The notes below the pieces were generated by a model. It saw only the letters and a list, made by a program, of their open reading frames with translations, was not told where the DNA came from and made no database searches. Of a stretch of 21,290 bases of DNA, positions 14,431 to 21,290 are shown in pieces. Source of the DNA: CBINFS01 sp966250015 (lineage in GTDB: Bacteria; Bacteroidota; Rhodothermia; Rhodothermales; DASSAV01); the NCBI GenBank assembly GCA_966250015.1, contig CBINFS010000051.1:1-21290 (forward strand). The letters run 5' to 3'. The translations under genes and the position numbers were made by a program. The number at the start of each line of letters is the position of its first letter. The first letter of the stretch is position 1.

Positions 14431-16323
14431 TCATTCGGCTCTGAACACGCGGAAGGAATGCGGGGCGATCGACGCCGTGAGGCTCGTTTTCCCTGCGTCG
14501 CGCGACGGGAACCAGGCGGACCGGCTCTCGATCTTCTCTCCAGCGAGCACCTCGCCCGTCTCCAGATCGCGCACCTGCTTGAACTTCCCGTCCAGCACCA
14601 CCTTCACCTCCACCGGCTCGTCGAGTAACGACTCGACGATGAACGTGTCGTTGTCGTAGGCGAAGAGCGAGACCTGTGCGGGGCCGTCGACGCGGACGTA
14701 CTGGTCGGCCATCACGATTTGCCGGATCCGCGTCATGACCTCGACGGGCAGGTCGTAGAGGTCGGCGAAGTTGTCGGGGATCGTCCACACGTAGAGGTGG
14801 CCGCCCGCGTAGTCGGCGTCGTGGAGGAGCGGCCATCCGAGCGGCCCGTCGATCGCACCGACGAGCTCCCATGAGTCGTTCGTCAGGTAATCGATCTGCG
14901 GGATGATGATCTTCTCGCTCGACCGGTAGATGCCGCCATCCACGAGAAACTCGTCCACGAGTGCCTTCCGGCCGGTGACTTCGAGCTCGACGACGTTGCC
15001 GAGGCCGCGGTCCTGCAAGGCTTCGAGCAGACCGGACGTGATGACAACCGATTTACCACTCCGCAGGTGGCGTTCGATCTTCTGCACGATGTCCGGGTCG
15101 TACTTCGCCGATTCGGTGAGCAGGACCGTCTGCGCGTCCTCGGGGAAGACGGGGTGCAGGTCGATCGGGATGCCCGTCATGCCAATGAAGTTGTGCAGGA
15201 AGTCCTCGCCCTTAGAATGGAACGGCTTGTAGCTCTTCACGCCGACCGGGTTGCCCAGCTCGCCAAGGATGCGGTCCACCTTTTCGAGGGTGTAGCCGAT
15301 GCCCGGAGCGATCGTCAGGCTTTCGGGAATTGAACCGTCAGGGTTTAGGTAGGGCGCGACGGCGGCGTCGAAGTCGAAGCTCGTTTCCTGATCCTGCCAC
15401 GGTCCGCGCATTGAGGCGGTGAGTGGGCGCTGGAGCTGGAGGAAGTCGAACAGCGTAAGCTCGGGTGCCTTCGCGAAGAGAGTGAGCCAGAGCTGCTCGG
15501 CGTACCGGTCGAACGTGATCATCCCGCCGGTATCGACCCACCCGCCGTTGTTGCCGCCGGGTTTGAGGTTCTCGAAGTAGCGGAAGATCTGGTAGCCGTG
15601 GTACGGCTGGAGGTGCTGGGCGCTGCGGACGGCGTCGCGGGTCTCGGTGCCCGTGTAGAGCGCGTCGAAGAGGCCCGGCTCGGTTTCGAGGTTGAACCCG
15701 AGCCCCTGGAAGTGCTCGTACCAGTTCGGATACTTGATGATCACCTTCACGTTTGGGTTCACCGCACGCGCCGGCCCCAGGATGACGTTTCGCGCGACCT
15801 CATCGAGCAGGGCCAGGCGGTACTCGGTCCAGCTCCGGTCGCCTTTCGCTTCGATTTCGACTTCGGTTTTACAGCTCGTGAAGAAGAAGTCGTCGAGGAT
15901 GACCTCGTCGAAGTGCCGGGCGGTGTGCTCGACCACTTTCTGCACCCAGGCGCGGTGTTCGGGGTCGCTGTAGCAGAACGTCTCGAACCGGTTCCGCTCG
16001 TTGATCGTGAGGGTGATCCCACCGGACGTCTTGACGCCGCGCTCGGCAAAGAACTGCTTGGCCTTGTTCAGCGTCTCGTCGTCGGCGAGGATCGTGTCGC
16101 GGTGTGTTTCGAGGTAGATCTTGTCGACCTTGATGTGCCGCGCCATGACGTCGAACCGCTCGCGGAGCCAGTCGAGGTCCGCCATCTGCCGGACCTCGTA
16201 CACGCGTGCGTAGATGGCAACGTCGAAGTTTTGATATCCCTGTGCGAATGCACTGCTACTGGCCAACAACGTGAGGCACAGGACCACCCATGCCCCTGAC
16301 GATAGGATGAGGGTACGTTTCAT
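14431..16323 (-). CDS. Secreted putative glycoside hydrolase, family unassigned
   Basis: This 630-residue protein has a clear Sec signal peptide (1-27, ending SSAFAQG). The frame extends 14 codons upstream, but the ATG at 16323 gives the signal. I cannot place it in a named family. Residues 30 to about 330 look like a TIM barrel: VDKIYLETHRD on one strand, VKTSGGITLTINE on the next, and EVILDDFFFTSCKT with adjacent acidic Asp144-Asp145, a possible catalytic pair. Residues about 350-500 include QTVLLTESAKYDP and KSVVITSGLLEAL, resembling the glutamine-amidotransferase-like domain found after some glycosidase barrels such as GH42. The last 100 residues look like a beta-sandwich. It heads a two-gene unit with the GH26 mannanase, suggesting a shared beta-mannan or related substrate. 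This is inference from context. Confidence 0.7.
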   Translation of the reverse strand: MKRTLILSSGAWVVLCLTLLASSSAFAQGYQNFDVAIYARVYEVRQMADLDWLRERFDVMARHIKVDKIYLETHRDTILADDETLNKAKQFFAERGVKTSGGITLTINERNRFETFCYSDPEHRAWVQKVVEHTARHFDEVILDDFFFTSCKTEVEIEAKGDRSWTEYRLALLDEVARNVILGPARAVNPNVKVIIKYPNWYEHFQGLGFNLETEPGLFDALYTGTETRDAVRSAQHLQPYHGYQIFRYFENLKPGGNNGGWVDTGGMITFDRYAEQLWLTLFAKAPELTLFDFLQLQRPLTASMRGPWQDQETSFDFDAAVAPYLNPDGSIPESLTIAPGIGYTLEKVDRILGELGNPVGVKSYKPFHSKGEDFLHNFIGMTGIPIDLHPVFPEDAQTVLLTESAKYDPDIVQKIERHLRSGKSVVITSGLLEALQDRGLGNVVELEVTGRKALVDEFLVDGGIYRSSEKIIIPQIDYLTNDSWELVGAIDGPLGWPLLHDADYAGGHLYVWTIPDNFADLYDLPVEVMTRIRQIVMADQYVRVDGPAQVSLFAYDNDTFIVESLLDEPVEVKVVLDGKFKQVRDLETGEVLAGEKIESRSAWFPSRDAGKTSLTASIAPHSFRVFRAE

Positions 16324-16500
16324 CGTGTGGTTGTGCTTAAGGATGACGGAATCGGGGGAGACCACAGGAAGCTAAGCCTCGAGCAAATCTATAACCAGGG
16401 GCGAAATAGTCGTTCAGGGCACGCAGGGTGCAGTTCAGGCAGATTCTCACACGAAACCGCGATGTATGACAGAGCTTTTGGGAAGTGTGTGCTTGCCCTG

Positions 16501-16671
16501 ATTGCCTATTCAGAGGGTTGCATTTCATAAAGATCCCTCGGCACTTTGTGCCTCGGGATGACAAGTGTGGGGCGATGGCGAAAGCAGTGAGGTCAGATAC
16601 TTAGCCTAACCTCTCTACGTGTCATTCCGAGCGACAGCGAGGAATCTTCCCGAAGTGCGACCTTTCTGATT
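16501..16671 (-). repeat. MITE-like repeat A, copy 2
   Basis: The reverse complement of this stretch aligns end to end with 20-189. The end modules match closely (for example CGCACTTCGGGAAGA and GAGGGATCTTTATGAAATGC in both). The centre is less conserved. The right-hand module folds into a near-perfect hairpin (GGCAC-TTT-GTGCC). Confidence 0.75.
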
Positions 16672-16726
16672 TCCGCCAGCGGTGATGAAAAATCTGCTCC
16701 CCTGAACAGGCCTGCCCCGTACTCAT

Positions 16727-16840
16727 TAAAAATGAATGCTTTGAATAATACCGTCGAGATAGGCCGTATGCTTTCCTGGATCCCGGCTCGGGGTCCGGAA
16801 TGACGTAGTTTTAAGGTATGGGTGAAGTGAAAAGGACACT
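16727..16840 (+). repeat. Repeat C, copy 2
   Basis: Matches the reverse complement of 7921-8036. A 24-bp run at 16734-16757 is identical to the complement of 7996-8019. A CCTGGATCCCGGCTCGGGG module ending in GGAATGAC follows. It lies just upstream of repeat B copy 2, reproducing in reverse the order of the pair at 7.7-8.0 kb. Confidence 0.7.
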
Positions 16841-16868
16841 TCTTTACTAGCCGTAAACCCTTAATAAC

Positions 16869-16973
16869 ACGTCATCTCCGCGAAGGCGGAGATCCAGGAA
16901 GACATGAGGCTTTCCTTACCTTTCTGCCCTGTATTACCCTCAAAGGGATCTCGGCTCGGCGGCCAGGATGACG
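16869..16973 (+). repeat. Repeat B, copy 2
   Basis: The first 30 bp (16869-16898) are identical to 7755-7784, including the ATCTCCGC-GAAG-GCGGAGAT palindrome. The element ends in a CCAGGATGAC module at 16964-16973, an imperfect inverse of the start. Between the ends the two copies differ. Confidence 0.7.
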
Positions 16974-17035
16974 TATTGTTGGGGTCTTCAATAAAAAGCA
17001 CGTTCCGCCTGCGGTATGGACCCCCTTTCAAACAT

Positions 17036-17203
17036 TCACCTGCGGGTAAAAAAACAAACCCATCTGCGCACAGAAATCATGAAGAGGGGCTTCAAATATC
17101 CTTCACAGTGGATATCTTCGCTCCGTAGCCTCGTGGTCCCGTTACCGATTAATGACAGCATCAGGACTGCGAGGGCTGTAAATAGGAAGCGGTTCCGGTT
17201 CAT
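17036..17203 (-). pseudogene. Orphan signal-peptide-like ORF, possible gene remnant
   Basis: A 55-codon minus-strand ORF starts with an ATG at 17203 and encodes MNRNRFLFTALAVLMLSLIG: a basic N-terminus then a hydrophobic core, as in a Sec signal peptide. The remaining 35 residues are basic and have no family resemblance. They may simply be read-through of non-coding DNA. It is divergent from glpK, whose start is 21 bp away. I read it as the 5' end of a lost secreted-protein gene, or possibly a genuine small exported peptide. Confidence is low because it is so short. Confidence 0.35.
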
Positions 17204-17224
17204 CAAGGTTCAAACAGGCATTCC

Positions 17225-18721
17225 ATGGATTACGTCATCGCGCTCGACCAGGGGACGACCAGCTCCCGGGCCATATTGTTCGATCATTCCGGCGCCATCA
17301 AGGGCGTCGCGCAAAAGGAGTTTGAGCAGATCTTTCCGAAACCGGGGTGGGTGGAGCACGACCCGGACGAGATCTGGTCCACCCAGGCCGGTGTGGCTGC
17401 GGAGGTGCTCTCCCGCGCCGGTATCACCTCGCGCAACATCGCCGCCATCGGAATCACGAACCAGCGCGAGACCACGGTTGTCTGGGAGCGGAAAACGGGC
17501 CGCCCCGTCTACAACGCGATCGTCTGGCAGGACCGCCGCACGTCGGCCTACTGCGACAGCCTGAAAGCCGCCGGGCACACCGACCTGTTCCAGCAGAAAA
17601 CCGGCCTCGTCATCGATTCCTACTTCTCGGGCACGAAGCTTCGATGGATCCTCGAAAACGTAGACGGGGCACGGCAGAAGGCCGAGGCGGGCGAGCTCGC
17701 CTTCGGCACCATCGACTCGTGGCTCGTCTGGAAGCTGACCGGTGGCAAGCTCCACATCACCGACCCCTCAAACGCCTCCCGGACGCTACTCTACAACATC
17801 CACACGGGCGATTGGGACGACGAGTTGCTCGAATTGCTCGGCATTCCACGGTCGGTCCTGCCCGAGGTCCGGCCTTCGAGCGAGGTGTACGGCGAGACGA
17901 GCGGCGACATCCTCTCGGCGCCCGTACCGATCGCGGGGATCGCGGGCGACCAGCAGGCGGCGCTCTTCGGGCAGGTCTGCACAAAAGCCGGCATGGGGAA
18001 AAACACGTACGGCACGGGCGCCTTCATGCTGATGAACACCGGAGGCCAGGCCGTCACGTCGAAGAACAACCTGCTGACCACCGTCGCCTGGAAGCTGAAC
18101 GGCGAGCCGATCCAGTACGCGCTCGAAGGGAGCATCTTCATCGCCGGAGCGGTGGTCCAGTGGTTGCGCGACGGGCTGGGCATCATCCGGTCGTCGTCCG
18201 ACGTCGAGGCGCTCGCTCGCCAGGCGTCGGATACCGGCGGCGTCTATGTGGTGCCCGCGTTTGTTGGCCTGGGTGCACCATACTGGGACCAGTACGCGCG
18301 GGGCGCCATCGTCGGCATCACGCGGGGAACGTCGGCCGCCCACATTGCCCGCGCCGCACTCGAAAGCATCGCGTTCCAGAGTGTCGACGTCATCCGCGCG
18401 CAGGAGGCGGACTCCGGCATCGCCCTCACCGAGCTTCGGGTGGACGGCGGCGCTGCGGCCAACGACTTGCTCATGCAAATGCAGGCGGACCTGCTCGGCG
18501 TTCCGGTCATCCGGCCGAAGGTGACTGAAACGACCGCCCTCGGCGCCGCTTACCTCGCAGGCCTCGCCACCGGATTCTGGCAAAGCGTCGACGAGATCGC
18601 CACGCAATGGGCCGTCGATCACCGGTTCGAGCCGCAGATGGGGCGCGACGAAGCCGAGGAACGCTTGCGTCACTGGAAGCGGGCCGTCGACCGCGCCCGT
18701 GCGTGGGAGGAACCCGAATAA
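17225..18721 (+). CDS. glpK: Glycerol kinase
   Basis: This 498-residue cytoplasmic kinase phosphorylates glycerol with ATP to sn-glycerol 3-phosphate. It is a complete FGGY-family member. The phosphate-binding start YVIALDQGTTSSRAILFD lies at 3-20. The substrate-binding motifs GITNQRET and WQDRRT follow. GIAGDQQAALFGQ carries the probable catalytic Asp, and a second domain contains LRVDGGAAANDLLMQ. Length matches the family. The ATG at 17225 gives the expected N-terminus; the Shine-Dalgarno is weak. It is first of three same-strand genes, followed after 36 bp by glpD, and the two are probably one transcript. Confidence 0.97.
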   Translation: MDYVIALDQGTTSSRAILFDHSGAIKGVAQKEFEQIFPKPGWVEHDPDEIWSTQAGVAAEVLSRAGITSRNIAAIGITNQRETTVVWERKTGRPVYNAIVWQDRRTSAYCDSLKAAGHTDLFQQKTGLVIDSYFSGTKLRWILENVDGARQKAEAGELAFGTIDSWLVWKLTGGKLHITDPSNASRTLLYNIHTGDWDDELLELLGIPRSVLPEVRPSSEVYGETSGDILSAPVPIAGIAGDQQAALFGQVCTKAGMGKNTYGTGAFMLMNTGGQAVTSKNNLLTTVAWKLNGEPIQYALEGSIFIAGAVVQWLRDGLGIIRSSSDVEALARQASDTGGVYVVPAFVGLGAPYWDQYARGAIVGITRGTSAAHIARAALESIAFQSVDVIRAQEADSGIALTELRVDGGAAANDLLMQMQADLLGVPVIRPKVTETTALGAAYLAGLATGFWQSVDEIATQWAVDHRFEPQMGRDEAEERLRHWKRAVDRARAWEEPE

Positions 18722-18757
18722 TGCCTGATCGAGCCGAACTAGCCGGAGGAACTGCGT

Positions 18758-20350
18758 ATGGATAGAGACGAAATGCTCGACGTCGTCCGGGCGACGGAGT
18801 CCTGGGACCTGATCATCATCGGAGGCGGGGCAACAGGCCTCGGCTGCGCCGTCGAATCGGCCTCTCGAGGCTACCGGACGCTGCTCCTCGAGCAGTACGA
18901 CTTCGCCAAGGGCACGTCGAGCCGGAGCACGAAGCTCGTCCACGGCGGCGTACGCTACCTCCGGCAGGGGAACGTGTCGCTCGTGCTCGAAGCGCTCAAG
19001 GAGCGCGGCCTGCTCATCGCAAACGCGCCCCACCTCGTCCGCAACATGCCGTTCGTGGTGCCGAACTACAGCTGGTGGGAGGGACCGTTTTACGGCATCG
19101 GGTTGAAGATGTACGACCTGCTCGCCGGCCGCTCGGGCTTCGGCCGGTCGAAGCTGCTCTCGAAAGAGCGGACGATGGAGCTCATCCCCACCATCGAGCC
19201 CGAAGGCCTCGACGGGGGCGTCATATACTACGACGGCCAGTTCGACGACGCCCGCCTCGCCCTCAACCTCGCACAGACCGCCGTGGACCTCGGCGGCGTC
19301 GTGCTGAACTACGTCCGCGTGACCGGCCTCTTGAAGAAGGAAGGTGAGGTGTCAGGTGTGACAGCGACGGACGTCGAGACCGGCGAAAGCTTCGAGCTGC
19401 AGGCTCGCGTCGTCATCAACGCCACCGGCGTCTACACCGATTCGATCCGGCGCATGGACATGCCCGACGCACCCCCGATGGTGACGCCGAGCCAGGGCGT
19501 CCACATCGTGCTCGACAAGTCGTTCCTGCCCGGCGATACGGCGATCATGGTGCCGCGCACGGACGACGGCCGCGTGCTCTTTGCGATCCCCTGGTACGAC
19601 GTCGTCGTGGTCGGCACCACCGACACGCCCGTCACGGAGACGCCGATCGATCCCCTGCCTCAGGAGCACGAGCTCGAGTTCCTGCTCGAACACGCAGGCC
19701 GCTACCTGACGAAGAACCCGACGCCGGCCGACGTGCTCAGCACGTTCGCCGGCCTCCGTCCGCTCGTCTCGGGCGGGAGTGAGGAGAGCACCACAGCCGA
19801 GCTCGCCCGGGACCACACGCTGGTGATCTCGAAGTCGGGCCTCGTCACGATCACCGGCGGGAAGTGGACCACCTACCGGAAGATGGCACAGGACACGATC
19901 GACCAGGCTGCCACGCTGGCTGACCTGGAGGACCGCCCCTCGGTCACGCGTAACCTCCGCCTCCACGGCTACCACCAGAACGCCGAGTCGTTTGGACCGC
20001 TCAGCTTTTATGGAGCCGACGCCGTCAAGGTGCAGCACCTTCTCCAGGAGGATCCGCGCTATCAGGAAAGGCTCGATCCCGCGCACCCGACGCTCACCGG
20101 AGAGGTCGTCTGGGCCGTCCGGCACGAGATGGCGCGGACCGTCGAGGACTTCCTCTCGCGCCGCACGCGCAATCTGCTGGTCGACGCCCGCGCGAGCATC
20201 CGGATGGCGCCGCGCGTGGCCGCCCTCATGGCCGAAGCCCTGGGCCGCGACAAGGCCTGGGAGGAGGACCAGGTGAGGCGCTACCGCACCCTCGCCTGCG
20301 GCTACCTCATCAGTGACCGCGGCGAGCTCTGCAAACCCGAAGATCTGTGA
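18758..20350 (+). CDS. glpD: FAD-dependent glycerol-3-phosphate dehydrogenase
   Basis: This 530-residue flavoprotein oxidises sn-glycerol 3-phosphate to dihydroxyacetone phosphate and passes electrons to the quinone pool at the membrane surface. The FAD-binding Rossmann motif IIIGGGATGLGCAVE lies at about 19-33. The family motif TSSRSTKLVHGGVRYL follows. The C-terminal domain is present (about 400-530, with VWAVRHEMARTVEDFLSRR). GGAGGA sits 7 nt before the ATG, one of the best ribosome-binding sites in the window. It follows glpK closely and precedes a glycerol facilitator, so the product of the kinase is its direct substrate. An anaerobic GlpA-type assignment is less likely because no GlpB/GlpC genes follow. 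Confidence 0.95.
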   Translation: MDRDEMLDVVRATESWDLIIIGGGATGLGCAVESASRGYRTLLLEQYDFAKGTSSRSTKLVHGGVRYLRQGNVSLVLEALKERGLLIANAPHLVRNMPFVVPNYSWWEGPFYGIGLKMYDLLAGRSGFGRSKLLSKERTMELIPTIEPEGLDGGVIYYDGQFDDARLALNLAQTAVDLGGVVLNYVRVTGLLKKEGEVSGVTATDVETGESFELQARVVINATGVYTDSIRRMDMPDAPPMVTPSQGVHIVLDKSFLPGDTAIMVPRTDDGRVLFAIPWYDVVVVGTTDTPVTETPIDPLPQEHELEFLLEHAGRYLTKNPTPADVLSTFAGLRPLVSGGSEESTTAELARDHTLVISKSGLVTITGGKWTTYRKMAQDTIDQAATLADLEDRPSVTRNLRLHGYHQNAESFGPLSFYGADAVKVQHLLQEDPRYQERLDPAHPTLTGEVVWAVRHEMARTVEDFLSRRTRNLLVDARASIRMAPRVAALMAEALGRDKAWEEDQVRRYRTLACGYLISDRGELCKPEDL

Positions 20351-20388
20351 CAGGGCAATCGCCCGAGCTTCTCACGGGAAGGAATTAC

Positions 20389-20508
20389 ATGGAAGAGCAA
20401 AATGCCTCGAGATATGCACCACTCCACCGTCCCCTCGAGGGGACCTCAGGGGTGTCCTTCCCACATCGTATCAAAGCTTTCCTTTTCCCCTCACTAAAAC
20501 CAACCTGA
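20389..20508 (+). CDS. Possible leader peptide upstream of glpF
   Basis: A 39-codon ORF starts at an ATG preceded by GGAAGGAA at 20377-20384, the strongest Shine-Dalgarno in the glpD-glpF gap. It encodes a peptide of no recognised family, and its middle is made of palindromic repeat D. Its TGA overlaps an ATG (TGATG at 20506-20510) that opens a three-codon frame. The TGA of that frame in turn overlaps the glpF start (ATGA at 20516-20519). This chain could couple translation of glpF, which itself has no visible Shine-Dalgarno. Alternatively it is the disrupted 5' end of an older gene after repeat insertion. Confidence 0.35.
   Translation: MEEQNASRYAPLHRPLEGTSGVSFPHRIKAFLFPSLKPT
20429..20457 (+). 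repeat. Palindromic repeat D, copy 4
   Basis: Reads GTCCCCTCGAGGGGAC, a perfect palindrome, followed by CTCAGGGGTGTCC. It is the best-preserved copy of the unit seen three times at 3067-3260. It lies between glpD and glpF, where it could act as an mRNA hairpin separating the two messages. Confidence 0.65.
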
Positions 20509-20515
20509 TGCCTCT

Positions 20516-21268
20516 ATGACACCGTACATCGCTGAGTTCATCGGGACCACGCTTCTCCTGCTACTGGGTGACGGCGTGGTCGCCAACGTCGTGCTGGGCC
20601 GGACGAAAGGCTCCGGCTCGGGCTGGATCGTGATCACCTGGGGGTGGGCCATGGCCGTCTTCATCGGCGTCTTCGCCGTGGCGGTCTACAGCGGCGGCCA
20701 CATCAATCCAGCCGTCACGATCGGCCTCGCCGTGGCCGGAAAGTTTCCCTGGGCCGACGTGCCGGGCTACATCGTCGCCCAGATGCTCGGCGGCGCCTTC
20801 GGCGCATTCCTCGTGTGGCTCCACTACCGGCAACACTTCGGCGCAACCGACGACCGCGACCTCAAGCTGGCGGTGTTCTGCACAGCCCCGAACATGCGTA
20901 ACTACGCGGAGAACTTCGTGTCGGAAGTGATCGCGACGTTCGTGCTCGTCTTTGCGGTGCTCTACCTCGCCGCGCCGAGCGTTGCGGGTCCGGACGGCTC
21001 GGCCGGTGGCCTGGGCGCGCTCGATGCCCTGCCCGTGGCACTCGTCGTGCTGGCCATTGGCCTCTCGCTTGGCGGACCCACAGGCTACGCCATCAACCCC
21101 GCCCGCGACCTCAGCCCGAGAATCATGCACCAGTTCCTGCCCATCGCCGGCGGAAAGCGCGACAGCGACTGGGGTTACGCTTGGATCCCCGTCGCCGGCC
21201 CGATCGTCGGCGGCATCCTCGCCGCCATTGTGTATCTGGTATTAGGGGATACGCCGCCGATGCCGTGA
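20516..21268 (+). CDS. glpF: Glycerol uptake facilitator (aquaglyceroporin, MIP family)
   Basis: This 250-residue inner-membrane channel has about six membrane helices. Both pore motifs are intact: GGHINPAVT with NPA at 64-66, and GYAINPARDLSPR with NPA at 194-196. The Asp after the second NPAR (Asp198) is the mark of glycerol-conducting GlpF rather than water-specific AqpZ. It allows facilitated entry of glycerol, which glpK then traps by phosphorylation. It lies 165 bp after glpD on the same strand, with repeat D and a possible leader ORF in the gap. The usual order in many bacteria is F-K-D, so the K-D-F order is a variant. The gene is complete within the window. Confidence 0.96.
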   Translation: MTPYIAEFIGTTLLLLLGDGVVANVVLGRTKGSGSGWIVITWGWAMAVFIGVFAVAVYSGGHINPAVTIGLAVAGKFPWADVPGYIVAQMLGGAFGAFLVWLHYRQHFGATDDRDLKLAVFCTAPNMRNYAENFVSEVIATFVLVFAVLYLAAPSVAGPDGSAGGLGALDALPVALVVLAIGLSLGGPTGYAINPARDLSPRIMHQFLPIAGGKRDSDWGYAWIPVAGPIVGGILAAIVYLVLGDTPPMP

Positions 21269-21290
21269 AATGAAACGGGGCACGGTAGAA

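Larger units (their letters stand above)
16324..17224. other. Long intergenic region with three repeats and an orphan ORF
   Basis: The 900 bp between the minus-strand glycosidase unit and glpK hold no convincing full gene. From left to right there is about 175 bp without recognised features, then repeat A copy 2, repeat C copy 2 and repeat B copy 2. A 55-codon minus-strand ORF with a signal-peptide-like start follows. The last 20 bp before glpK and the ORF region must hold the glp promoter. I cannot identify an operator. Confidence 0.65.

Noticed and set aside
20..16671. Composite transposon or integrative element bounded by repeat A
   Set aside because: No transposase, integrase or target-site duplication was seen, so only inversion potential is reported.

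Overview
The window looks like chromosomal DNA from a GC-rich Bacteroidota/Rhodothermota-type organism (Rhodothermales-like). The best clue is the C-terminal sorting domain on the alpha-amylase (a SYPNPF-type start and a GxYFYRL-type end). It matches type IX secretion signals common in that group. Weak or absent Shine-Dalgarno sequences, probable TTG and GTG starts and paired Tat-exported sugar enzymes fit too. The taxonomic placement is inference. No rRNA, tRNA, CRISPR array or transposase gene was seen.

Layout. 1-440: intergenic, with a MITE-like repeat. 441-3039 (+): an aldo/keto reductase, a small unknown protein and a ChrA chromate transporter. 3040-3400: AT-rich spacer with three copies of a short palindromic repeat and a terminator. 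3401-5971 (-): a two-gene unit of Tat-exported enzymes, a xylose-isomerase-like TIM barrel followed by a Gfo/Idh/MocA dehydrogenase. 6295-7632 (+): a lipoprotein sulfatase. 7633-8071: a composite repeat. 8072-9751 (+): a GH13 alpha-amylase with a T9SS sorting domain. 9842-11982 (-): a clan GH-A (GH30-like) glycosidase, then a relic of the last strands of an outer-membrane barrel and a terminator. 12228-12726 (+): a Phd/YefM-RelE toxin-antitoxin pair. 12739-13101 (-): a DUF559 nuclease-like gene broken by one in-frame TGA. 13371-16323 (-): a two-gene unit of a secreted 630-aa protein with a putative TIM barrel and a GH26 beta-mannanase. 16324-17224: 900 bp with repeats and an orphan signal-peptide ORF. 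17225-21268 (+): a glycerol cluster, glpK-glpD-glpF.

How it fits together. The middle of the window is a carbohydrate-degradation neighbourhood. It has an alpha-glucan enzyme probably placed on the cell surface by T9SS, mannan- and GH30-type enzymes with plain Sec signals, a sulfatase, and exported redox/isomerase enzymes. There is no SusC/SusD pair. The barrel relic at 9908-9997 suggests that an outer-membrane gene once followed the GH30-like gene and was lost. The glp cluster is a complete glycerol route: uptake facilitator, kinase and FAD-linked glycerol-3-phosphate dehydrogenase.

I did not find a clearly new multi-gene system. The most original leads are the unassigned 630-aa protein beside the mannanase, the outer-membrane relic, the nonsense-interrupted DUF559 gene, and several families of dispersed inverted repeats. 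Two of these form inverted pairs that bracket most of the glycan region.
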